Assembly: GCA_016215705.1 (NCBI GenBank)
Contig: JACRIR010000018.1
Coordinates: 1 to 30,408 of the forward strand
DNA: 30,408 bases
DNA from: Candidatus Poribacteria bacterium
Lineage (GTDB): Bacteria > Abyssobacteria > SURF-5
Reading direction: 5' to 3'
The position numbers were made by a program, and so were the translations under genes. Positions 7,045-14,151 of this stretch are shown one piece after another. The notes beneath the pieces were generated by a model that was given only the letters and a program-made list of their open reading frames with translations, was not told the DNA's origin and did not search any database. Position 1 is the first letter of the stretch; each line of letters begins with the position of its first letter.

Positions 7045-8190
7045 ATGCCGATCCGAAACTATCTCGAAGGGCTGTGCCGGTGGAGCCACAGAGGTTCAAC
7101 CACCGAAAACGAGCGACAGGCTGCCGAGTATATCCGCGAGCAGATGGGCGCCCTGGGGCTGGAGGCGCGCCTGGAGCATTTCGTCTCGCACACGTCGTTC
7201 TCATGGGTCTACCTCATCATCTATGGCGGCTTTTTTGTTGCCGGATGGATTGGATGGAATTCATCCTTCATCGGAGTGGTTCTGTGCGGCCTGATGCTCG
7301 CGTTGTTCTATGGGGAATGCACCTCGAAGTGGAAAGCAGTTGCCGGCCTGCTCCCGAAACGGCCGTCGCAAAACGTGCTTGGCGTTCTCAAGAATCCTGC
7401 GGCCAGGAAAAAGGTCGTGTTTGTGGCGCATTATGATAGCTCGAAGAGCGGCCTGAGCTTCCATCCTTCCCTGGTTGGGTCATTCAGAAGTTCGTTCATC
7501 ACCTCTGTTGTCATGATGCTTGTGCTCGCGCAGGTCCTGGTCATTCGATACTTTGGCGGCTCGGGCGCTCTCCTGGGTTTCGTGCGTTTCATAGCAACCG
7601 CGTATATGCTGTTGCCGATTATTCTCTTGATTCATCGTGAAATTTTCGGACAGTATGTGCAGGGCGCAGCCGACAATGCCTCCGGCGTGGCCGCGATGCT
7701 GGGCGTAGCAGAGAAACTGGTAAAGGAGCCGCCAAAGACATTGGAGACATGGTTTCTGGCGACGGGCTGCGAAGAGGTCAATCTGATGGGGATGACGGCC
7801 TTCATGCGCTCGCACCAATACGAGCTTAGCGCCGGCACAACCTATTTCATCAATTTCGATAACCTTGGAAAGGGAACATTGAGGTATATTACCGGCGAAG
7901 GAATGCTCAGTGTATATCCCTCGTCGGCGGAGCTCGTGTGCATCGCGGAGGGGCTCACAAATGAACAAAGATTCGCTGACGTCCGCCCTTATGTCTACCG
8001 GCTCGCTACGCTTGACGCGCTTGTGGCGTCGAGCAGGGAATACAAAGTCCTGAGCCTCATGGCGCTTGACGAGACGGATGGTATCGCTCATTGGCACTGG
8101 CCGAGCGACACTATTTATAATGTTGATTTTTCGGTTTCGGAAAAGGCGGCGGATTTTGCCGGTTGCATAGTCGCTGCGCTGGATAAGTAG
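7045..8190 (+). CDS. Membrane-embedded M28-family zinc aminopeptidase
   Basis: A 381-residue protein with all di-zinc M28 residues: H129 in VFVAHYDS, bridging D210 in GAADNASGVAAM, catalytic E243 and ligand E244 in TGCEEVNLMG, D272 in INFDNLG, and H351 in HWHWPSDT. Two hydrophobic stretches at about 53-90 come before the domain. Two more at about 151-197 fall between the first zinc ligand and the bridging aspartate, where soluble relatives have only about a dozen residues. No cleavable signal peptide is evident. The likely topology is four membrane helices with the active site on one face. The ATG follows GGAGGG 5 nt after the lipid kinase stop. It probably trims N-terminal residues from peptides near the membrane; the substrate is unknown. 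Confidence 0.85.
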   Translation: MPIRNYLEGLCRWSHRGSTTENERQAAEYIREQMGALGLEARLEHFVSHTSFSWVYLIIYGGFFVAGWIGWNSSFIGVVLCGLMLALFYGECTSKWKAVAGLLPKRPSQNVLGVLKNPAARKKVVFVAHYDSSKSGLSFHPSLVGSFRSSFITSVVMMLVLAQVLVIRYFGGSGALLGFVRFIATAYMLLPIILLIHREIFGQYVQGAADNASGVAAMLGVAEKLVKEPPKTLETWFLATGCEEVNLMGMTAFMRSHQYELSAGTTYFINFDNLGKGTLRYITGEGMLSVYPSSAELVCIAEGLTNEQRFADVRPYVYRLATLDALVASSREYKVLSLMALDETDGIAHWHWPSDTIYNVDFSVSEKAADFAGCIVAALDK

Positions 8191-8213
8191 GGAATCATTG
8201 CAGTAATATTTGT

Positions 8214-8370
8214 GCGAATGAATTGGCGCCTACAGGGAGTTTGGGAAACCGTGCAGAGCCCTTGCGAATCGATTCGCGCCTTCAGGGGTGGCCGAATTTG
8301 ACGTGGGGTTGGGATCATTTGACCATTGTGGGAATTAACAAGGATGGGCGTGATGAATCGCGCCCCCACA
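8214..8370. repeat. Three degenerate copies of the dispersed GCG..ATTC..CGC palindrome
   Basis: Within the spacer before the PRPP synthetase gene are GCGAATGAATTGGCGCCTACAG (8214 onward), GCGAATCGATTCGCGCC (8264 onward, including the perfect 14-bp palindrome GCGAATCGATTCGC at 8264-8277) and GGGCGTGATGAATCGCGCCC (8346 onward). The third is nearly identical to the copy at 5150-5174. Each is followed by a CTACA, TTCAG or CCACA tail. The rest of this spacer shows nothing recognisable. Confidence 0.7.
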
Positions 8371-8436
8371 AATTGGGATATTTTTGGCGGATTTGGTAGG
8401 GGAGAAACAGGAGAGAGAATTAATGAGGTGGGTAAC

Positions 8437-9378
8437 ATGGGAGACAAACTGAAGGTTTTCTCGGGCAGCGCGCATCCGGTTTTGGCGCGCGAGATATGCA
8501 ACCTCCTTGAGACGGGTCTTGGCGAAATGACCATTCACAAATTCGCCAACGACAATATCAAGGTGAAGATTGAGGAAAACGTGCGCAATGCAGACGTGTT
8601 TGTGATTCAGCCGTCCACAATTCCAGTGAATGAAGGGTTCATGGAGCTTCTCATAATTATTGACGCCATAAAGCATGCATCCGCAAACCGGATTACCGCG
8701 GTTCTGCCATACTATGCTTATGCGCGCTCCGACAAGAAGGATGAGCCCCGAATCTCCATAACCGCGCGCCTGGTCGCCGACCTTCTTGAAACGGCGGGCG
8801 CAAACCGGATACTTACCATGGACCTGCATTCCCCGCAGATACAGGGGTTCTGCCGAATTCCGGCGGATCAACTGCTCGCTCTTCCGATCCTGTGCGACTA
8901 TTTCAGGGCCAAGCTGGAGGACGATTATGTGGTCGTCGCGGCGGACGCCGGCGGTGTGAAAACGACCGCTGGCTATGCAGCACGACTGCACCTGCCGCTG
9001 GCCATAATTGATAAGCGCCGATTTGCGGACGATGACAAAGCGGCTGTGCTCAACATTGTCGGCGAGGTCGAGGGGAAAAAGGCGATCATTTTTGACGACG
9101 AGATAAGCACGGGCGGTACGCTGGTCGAGGCCGCGGAGGAACTCTTGAGTTTTGGAGTGCGAGAGGTCTTGGCGGGAATCGTACATCCGGTGCTCGTGGG
9201 GAATGCTATTCAGAAGCTGGAGCGTTCAAAGCTCAAGGAACTCGTTGTCACAAACACTTTGCCGGTGCCGCCGGAGAAGAAACTGAACAAGTTAACCGTT
9301 CTTTCGGTCGCGCCCCTGTTTGCAGAAGCCATCAAAAGAATCCACGAAGGCGAATCCGTCAGCGCCCTGTTCAGATAA
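8437..9378 (+). CDS. prs: Ribose-phosphate pyrophosphokinase (PRPP synthetase)
   Basis: A 313-residue enzyme of usual length that makes PRPP from ribose 5-phosphate and ATP for nucleotide, histidine and tryptophan synthesis. The start FSGSAHPVLAREI and the ATP-region signature are clear: PYYAYARSDKKDEPRISITARL (split at 91-112) followed by TMDLHSPQIQGF with H131. KRRF at 193-196 fits the family. The PRPP-binding loop at 220-228 is DDEISTGGT instead of the usual DDMIDTAGT, so this is a divergent member, perhaps a second paralogue with altered regulation. The frame stays open upstream to 8326, but homology begins at the ATG at 8437, which has GAGGTGGG before it. That upstream extension runs through a dispersed repeat and is not used. 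Confidence 0.88.
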   Translation: MGDKLKVFSGSAHPVLAREICNLLETGLGEMTIHKFANDNIKVKIEENVRNADVFVIQPSTIPVNEGFMELLIIIDAIKHASANRITAVLPYYAYARSDKKDEPRISITARLVADLLETAGANRILTMDLHSPQIQGFCRIPADQLLALPILCDYFRAKLEDDYVVVAADAGGVKTTAGYAARLHLPLAIIDKRRFADDDKAAVLNIVGEVEGKKAIIFDDEISTGGTLVEAAEELLSFGVREVLAGIVHPVLVGNAIQKLERSKLKELVVTNTLPVPPEKKLNKLTVLSVAPLFAEAIKRIHEGESVSALFR

Positions 9379-9454
9379 TTCGCGGCAGATCACCCAATGT
9401 CGTATGAATCTGTTCGGAATTCTTGTCTGTCGAGTGCATTCAGCCCTACAAAAA

Positions 9455-9616
9455 GGGTGGAATGAATTTCGCGCCTGCGGGGGCCTGCTAATTGCGAGGG
9501 CGCAATGAATTGCACTCCTCCGAGCATACACCGGAAGATTCCGTAGGGACGCAATGAATTGCACTCCTGCGGACATACACCAGAAGATTTTGTAGGGGCG
9601 CGATTCATCGCGCCCA
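9455..9616. repeat. Tandem 49-bp repeats and related palindromes
   Basis: Two direct copies of a 49-bp unit lie at 9501-9549 and 9550-9598. Each starts CGCAATGAATTGCACTCCT, contains CATACACC and AGAAGATT, and ends GTAGGGA or GTAGGGG. A third head follows at 9599-9615 as CGCGATTCATCGCGCCC, and a degenerate unit precedes them at 9455-9480. The heads belong to the same palindromic family as 5150-5174. They occupy most of the 286-bp spacer between the PRPP synthetase and the dehydrogenase gene. Confidence 0.8.
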
Positions 9617-9664
9617 ATCTGCTTTTGGCTGCGGCTAGGGTCGGCTTCGCTTGGCAAATCTAAT

Positions 9665-10618
9665 ATGAGAGCTTTGGTTTTCGATGGTGGGCTCAGGCTG
9701 GTCAGCGATTATGCCACGCCACTTAAGCGGCCGGGGGAATCGCTCATCCGGGTCAAGCTCGCCGGCATTTGCAACACGGACATCGAAATAGCCAAAGGCT
9801 ATATGGGCTATACGGGCGTGTTGGGTCACGAATTCGTGGGAGTTGTCGAAGAAACTGATTCGCCACATCTTCTCGGCAAGCGCGTGGTCGGCGAGATAAA
9901 CCTCAGTTGCGGACAATGCGACTTGTGCAACTCCGGTTTGCGAAATCATTGCCCGAACCGCTCTGTCCTCGGCATCATGAACCATCCAGGCGCAATGGCT
10001 GACCTCTGTGTCCTACCCGATGTGAACCTGCATCCAGTTCCGGAAAACCTGCCTGACGATGCTGCTGTCTTCTGTGAGCCTGTAGCCGCCGCGTTCGAGA
10101 TTCTTGCACAGGTCCCGATCGAATCCGGCCAAACTACGGTCGTGCTTGGAGACGGCAAGCTCGGCCTGTTGGTCGCGCAAGTCTTGAGGACGACCGGCGC
10201 GGACGTATTGCTGATAGGCCGGCATCCGGACAAGCTTCGACTCGCAGAGGGGTGGTTCATCCGCACTGTCCCTTCGGAAGATTCGTGGAAGGCCAAACAA
10301 GTGGATGTCGTCGTTGACTGCACCGGCTCGACCGAGGGGTTTGCTCTGGCTCTGGACCTTGTGAGACCACGCGGTGTCATAGTCGTGAAGACGACTGTGG
10401 CCGACAGGTTCTTCATAAACCTTGCGCCGCTGGTAATAAACGAGATAACCGTCGTCGGCTCACGATGCGGGCCGTTCGAGCCCGCCTTGAAGTCGCTGTC
10501 CGATGGAAGCGTCAAGGTTGCCGAGATGGTGACGGGAATATTCCCAATGGAGCAGGCGCTCGAAGCGTTTGAGGTCGCATCGCGCGCGGGGTCGTTGAAA
10601 GTCATAATCAGGATGTGA
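9665..10618 (+). CDS. Zinc-dependent medium-chain dehydrogenase/reductase
   Basis: A 317-residue NAD(P)-dependent dehydrogenase of the zinc alcohol/polyol dehydrogenase type, slightly shorter than the usual 340-350. Catalytic zinc residues are C36 in AGICNTDIE and H55/E56 in GHEFVG, with a further candidate in FCEPVAAAFE. The structural-zinc lobe is intact, with C82, C85, C88 and C96 in CGQCDLCNSGLRNHC. A Rossmann loop, VLGDGKLGLLVAQ, begins the cofactor domain. It is the first gene of a long rightward operon, 6 nt before TldD. The alcohol substrate is not predictable; sugar, polyol and threonine-type dehydrogenases share this pattern. The GxGxxG loop is the variant GDGKLG, so NAD versus NADP preference is unclear. 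Confidence 0.85.
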   Translation: MRALVFDGGLRLVSDYATPLKRPGESLIRVKLAGICNTDIEIAKGYMGYTGVLGHEFVGVVEETDSPHLLGKRVVGEINLSCGQCDLCNSGLRNHCPNRSVLGIMNHPGAMADLCVLPDVNLHPVPENLPDDAAVFCEPVAAAFEILAQVPIESGQTTVVLGDGKLGLLVAQVLRTTGADVLLIGRHPDKLRLAEGWFIRTVPSEDSWKAKQVDVVVDCTGSTEGFALALDLVRPRGVIVVKTTVADRFFINLAPLVINEITVVGSRCGPFEPALKSLSDGSVKVAEMVTGIFPMEQALEAFEVASRAGSLKVIIRM

Positions 10619-10624
10619 CGTGGA

Positions 10625-12085
10625 ATGACTGAATCAATTGCGGACATTGCTCTGAATGTCGCCCGGCTTGCGCACGCAGAGTATGCCGACGTTCGTGTCA
10701 TAGAGATGCAAAAGGAGTCCATCGTCGTCAAGAATGGGAAACTGGAGTCGGCGCAACGGAGCAACTCAACCGGATTCGGGGTCCGGGTTCTTATCGATGG
10801 CTCATGGGGCTTTTCGAGCAGCCGCGAAAAGTCTTCAAGAGAGGCTGAATCTGTCGCGAGGGAGGCCGTGGCGATTGGCCGGGCCAGTCGTCTTGCTCAG
10901 AGAAAGAAAGTCAGGCTCGCGCCATCAGTCGTCGTGCAGGACCGGTGGGTCACGCCATTCTTGAAAGACCCGTTCCCGGTCTCTCTGGATGAGAAGCTTC
11001 TGCTGCTGGACGGCGCCGTCTCGCGTTTGCGCTCGGTTCCGGGAGTGAATATTGCAGAAGGCTTCATGAATTTCTGGAAGCGAGAGCAGCAGTTCAAAAG
11101 CACCGAAGGAAGCGAAATAGAGCAGAGCACGGTCTTCAGTGGAGCTGGAATGAGCGCCACTTCCATAAAGAACGGTGAAATACAAACCCGCTCGTATCCG
11201 AATTCGGCTCGAGGCCAGTATCAGGCCGGCGGTTATGAGGTTGTCCGGTCCATGGGGCTTCTTGAAAATGCAGAACGGATTGCGAGCGAGGCCGTGGCGC
11301 TCCACTCCGCGCGTCAGTGTCCCGCAGGCGAGATGGACCTCATCCTGGATGGTTCGCAACTGGCGTTGCAGATACACGAATCGTGCGGCCATCCGGCGGA
11401 ATTGGACAGAGCACTCGGCTCGGAAATAAATTTTGCGGGAACAAGTTTTCTCACGCCTGAGAAGAGGGGGAACTTCCGTTATGGTTCCGAAATCGTGAAT
11501 CTGGTCGCGGATGCAACACAGCATAGTTCGCCCGGGGGACTTGGCACGTTCGGTTACGATGACGAAGGTGCGCCCGCGCAATGCGTTGCGCTCGTGCGAG
11601 ACGGCATATTCGTCGGCTACCTTTCGTCTCGTGAGACGGCGAGCGAAATAGGCTGCCGGTCGAGCGGCGCGATGCGGGCTTCGTCGTGGAATCGGATACC
11701 ACTCGTCAGAATGACGAATGTGAGTCTGCTGCCGGGAAATTCTTCTCTCGAAGAGATGATTGCATCGACGGACTCGGGAATCCTCATGTGCACCAATCGC
11801 AGTTGGAGCATTGACGACAGGAGACTGCATTTTCAATTCGGGACTGAAATAGGGTGGCTAATCAAAAACGGGAAGCGCGCAGAAATGGTCAAGAATCCCA
11901 CATACTCTGGCGTGACTTCCCGGTTCTGGGGAGGTTGTGACGCGATAGGCGGACAAAAGGAATGGGTGATTTGGGGTACGCCGAACTGCGGCAAAGGGCA
12001 GCCCGAGCAGATTATGCACACCGGCCACGGCGCATCTCCATCTCGGTTTCGCAGAGTTTCTGTCGGAGTCGCATATGGCGGATGA
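10625..12085 (+). CDS. tldD: Metalloprotease TldD
   Basis: A 486-residue protein of the TldD/PmbA (TldE) family, the active metalloprotease half of the heterodimer that degrades unfolded peptides and processes some ribosomally made peptides such as microcin B17. The zinc motif HExxxH is present as HESCGH at 251-256, followed by PAELDRALG. The C-terminal cysteine motif is also present, C455 in NCGKGQPEQIMHTGHG. Family length and order are normal. The gene lies 6 nt after the dehydrogenase gene and its 3' end overlaps tldE by 11 nt, consistent with coupled production of the two subunits in equal amounts. The peptide substrate in this organism is unknown. Confidence 0.93.
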   Translation: MTESIADIALNVARLAHAEYADVRVIEMQKESIVVKNGKLESAQRSNSTGFGVRVLIDGSWGFSSSREKSSREAESVAREAVAIGRASRLAQRKKVRLAPSVVVQDRWVTPFLKDPFPVSLDEKLLLLDGAVSRLRSVPGVNIAEGFMNFWKREQQFKSTEGSEIEQSTVFSGAGMSATSIKNGEIQTRSYPNSARGQYQAGGYEVVRSMGLLENAERIASEAVALHSARQCPAGEMDLILDGSQLALQIHESCGHPAELDRALGSEINFAGTSFLTPEKRGNFRYGSEIVNLVADATQHSSPGGLGTFGYDDEGAPAQCVALVRDGIFVGYLSSRETASEIGCRSSGAMRASSWNRIPLVRMTNVSLLPGNSSLEEMIASTDSGILMCTNRSWSIDDRRLHFQFGTEIGWLIKNGKRAEMVKNPTYSGVTSRFWGGCDAIGGQKEWVIWGTPNCGKGQPEQIMHTGHGASPSRFRRVSVGVAYGG

Positions 12086-13427
12086 ACTCCGGTTTGATCC
12101 CGCAGACGAGAGATCGACGCTCGAGTTTCTCGAGAAAGTTGTCGCGATGTCGCCCGCTTCTCAAACAGAAGCTGTGCTCGAGGCCGAAAAAAGCTCACTC
12201 ACGCGATTCGCAAACAGCCACATACATCAGAACGTGAGCCAGTCCGATTGCCAACTCCTGGTCCGCGTGATCGAAAAGGGCTCCATCGGCTCCGCTTCCA
12301 CCAATAGTTTTGATTCTGATTCGCTTCGCAAGACCCTCGAATGCGCCATGGCGGTTGCCCGCACTGGCCGAATACCGGCTGAGCCTCCCGATCTTCCCGG
12401 CCGGCAGGAGTATGTCGGTATAAGAAATCGCTGTCGGGCGACCGCAGATTTTTCCCCCTCCGACCGGGCAATGGTGGCAAAACAGCTTATTGACGAATGC
12501 TCCGAAAAAGGGGCCGAAGCCGCGGGCGCTGTCTCGAACTGCGAAAATGTTCTCGCGATCGTAAACTCCAACGGACTTCGGGCGTATCACGTATTGACCG
12601 ACTCGAACTTCACAGCGACAGTCTCCGCCGAAAAGATAACCGGATGGTGTGACTGCTACGCAGTCGATGTTTCAAAGCTTGATGCCGGGCAGATGGGCAG
12701 AAACGCCCTCGAACGCGCGCTCGCGGGCAGAAATCCGAAGAAGATTCCGCCGGGCAGATATACCGTCATCCTGGAAGAGCCGGCAATCAAGGATTTCATG
12801 GACTTCCTCATGTGGCTTGGGTTCGGCGCACAAGCGGTCGAAGAGGGTCGTAGTTTCATGTGCGATAAACTCGGCAAGAAAATCACTGGCGAGAACATAA
12901 CCGTGGTCGACGATGCGTATCATCCGGCCGGCATCGGAATTCCGTTCGATTACGAGGGAACGCCCAAGAGGCGCGTATCTCTTATCGAGAACGGAATCGC
13001 CAATGGCGTTGTTTACGACAGGAGTCATGCGGCCCGTGCCGGAAAATCGTCGACGGGGCACGCTCTCCCGGCTGGCTTTACGGAGGGGCCGTTGCCCTTG
13101 AACATTGTCGTAAGCCCGGGACAGTCGACATCTGACGAGATGATTCAATCAATCAAGCGGGGACTGCTCGTTACACGTTTCTGGTACTGCCGGGTGGTTG
13201 ACCCCGCCAAGACTCTTATTACAGGTCAGACTCGCGACGGCACGTTTCTCATAGAGAACGGAGAAATCGTTTCCGGTGTGAGAGACATGCGGTTCAATGA
13301 AAACATCCTTGAGGTTCTGTCGCGCGCAGAGATGATATCGCAAACGGTCCGCCGCATCGGCTCAACCATCACGCCTGCAATGAAGATTGCCGACTTCCGA
13401 TTTACGGAGCACGTGGGTGAAGGCTGA
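12075..13427 (+). CDS. pmbA: TldE/PmbA, partner subunit of TldD
   Basis: A 450-residue TldD/PmbA-family protein that lacks the HExxxH zinc motif, as expected for the non-catalytic TldE (PmbA) half of the complex. Family words include FANSHIHQNVSQSD near residue 45, PPGRYTVILEEPAIKDFMDFL near 225-245, GIPFDYEGTPKRRVSLIENG, and the late RTRDGTFLIENGEIV-like stretch (here QTRDGTFLIENGEIV) before the C-terminus. It starts inside the end of tldD, 11-nt overlap, and ends 4 nt before endonuclease V. TldE shapes the substrate channel around the TldD active site in the known heterodimer. Identification as TldE rests on both the absent zinc motif and the pairing. Confidence 0.92.
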   Translation: MADELRFDPADERSTLEFLEKVVAMSPASQTEAVLEAEKSSLTRFANSHIHQNVSQSDCQLLVRVIEKGSIGSASTNSFDSDSLRKTLECAMAVARTGRIPAEPPDLPGRQEYVGIRNRCRATADFSPSDRAMVAKQLIDECSEKGAEAAGAVSNCENVLAIVNSNGLRAYHVLTDSNFTATVSAEKITGWCDCYAVDVSKLDAGQMGRNALERALAGRNPKKIPPGRYTVILEEPAIKDFMDFLMWLGFGAQAVEEGRSFMCDKLGKKITGENITVVDDAYHPAGIGIPFDYEGTPKRRVSLIENGIANGVVYDRSHAARAGKSSTGHALPAGFTEGPLPLNIVVSPGQSTSDEMIQSIKRGLLVTRFWYCRVVDPAKTLITGQTRDGTFLIENGEIVSGVRDMRFNENILEVLSRAEMISQTVRRIGSTITPAMKIADFRFTEHVGEG

Positions 13428-13431
13428 GCGT

Positions 13432-14145
13432 ATGCCCCGCATAAAGCAAATCCACAAATGGAATGTCTCATACCACGAGGCAGTCGCAATTCAGAATGAG
13501 CTCAGGGAAAAAGTCTTGTTCTCCCCTCTGAAACGAGAGATTCGAACCGTAGCCGGCGCCGACGTTTCGTATGACAAGCACAGTGATAAACTATATGCGA
13601 GCCTTGTCGTCTTGAGTTTTCCGGCGCTCGATGTTTTGGAAGAAGTGATTGTCGAGGAAAAAGCTGCTTTCCCGTATATTCCGGGGCTGCTCAGTTTCAG
13701 AGAAACTCCGATAGTGGTGAAAGCATACGAAAGGCTTCGGACCGCGCCCGACGTTCTTGTCTGCGACGGCCAGGGAGTAGCGCATCCGCGTGGATTGGGC
13801 CTGGCTTCGCATCTTGGCCTGCTTCTCGGGATTCCCTCGATTGGATGCGCGAAAAGCCGACTCTGTGGTGTCCACGGCCCGGTGGGTCCGGAGGTGGGGG
13901 ATTATGCTCCATTGAAGGACAACGGGCGCACAATCGGCGCCGTACTAAGAACGCGCAGAGCCGTGAAGCCTGTATACGTTTCCGTCGGCCACATGGTCAA
14001 TCTCAGGGGAGCAATCAAACTGATTCTCGCGTGTGGCGCCGGATACCGGATTCCCGAGCCTACGCGGAGGGCGCACCATATTGTAACAATGGCAAGAACA
14101 AAGAGAAAGCCTCTCTTTGTTCAGTCGAATGAGAGCGGGGAATAA
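13432..14145 (+). CDS. nfi: Endonuclease V
   Basis: A 237-residue deoxyinosine-specific endonuclease that nicks one base 3' of hypoxanthine, repairing deaminated adenine. The acidic active-site residues are D44 in AGADVSYDK, E91 in LLSFRE and D112 in CDGQGVAHPRGLGLA. The strand-separating wedge PYIP is at 81-84, and GIPSIGCAKS provides the conserved lysine. An upstream extension to 13387 lies inside tldE and is not supported. The ATG at 13432 is 4 nt after the tldE stop. Length is close to the E. coli enzyme. The position between peptidase and hydantoinase genes looks like operon packing rather than a shared pathway, although a purine-deamination link cannot be ruled out. Confidence 0.92.
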   Translation: MPRIKQIHKWNVSYHEAVAIQNELREKVLFSPLKREIRTVAGADVSYDKHSDKLYASLVVLSFPALDVLEEVIVEEKAAFPYIPGLLSFRETPIVVKAYERLRTAPDVLVCDGQGVAHPRGLGLASHLGLLLGIPSIGCAKSRLCGVHGPVGPEVGDYAPLKDNGRTIGAVLRTRRAVKPVYVSVGHMVNLRGAIKLILACGAGYRIPEPTRRAHHIVTMARTKRKPLFVQSNESGE

Positions 14146-14151
14146 CTCCCC

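Noticed and set aside
8326-8436. N-terminal extension of the PRPP synthetase
   Set aside because: It is translated from a dispersed repeat and spacer; family homology begins at the ATG at 8437.
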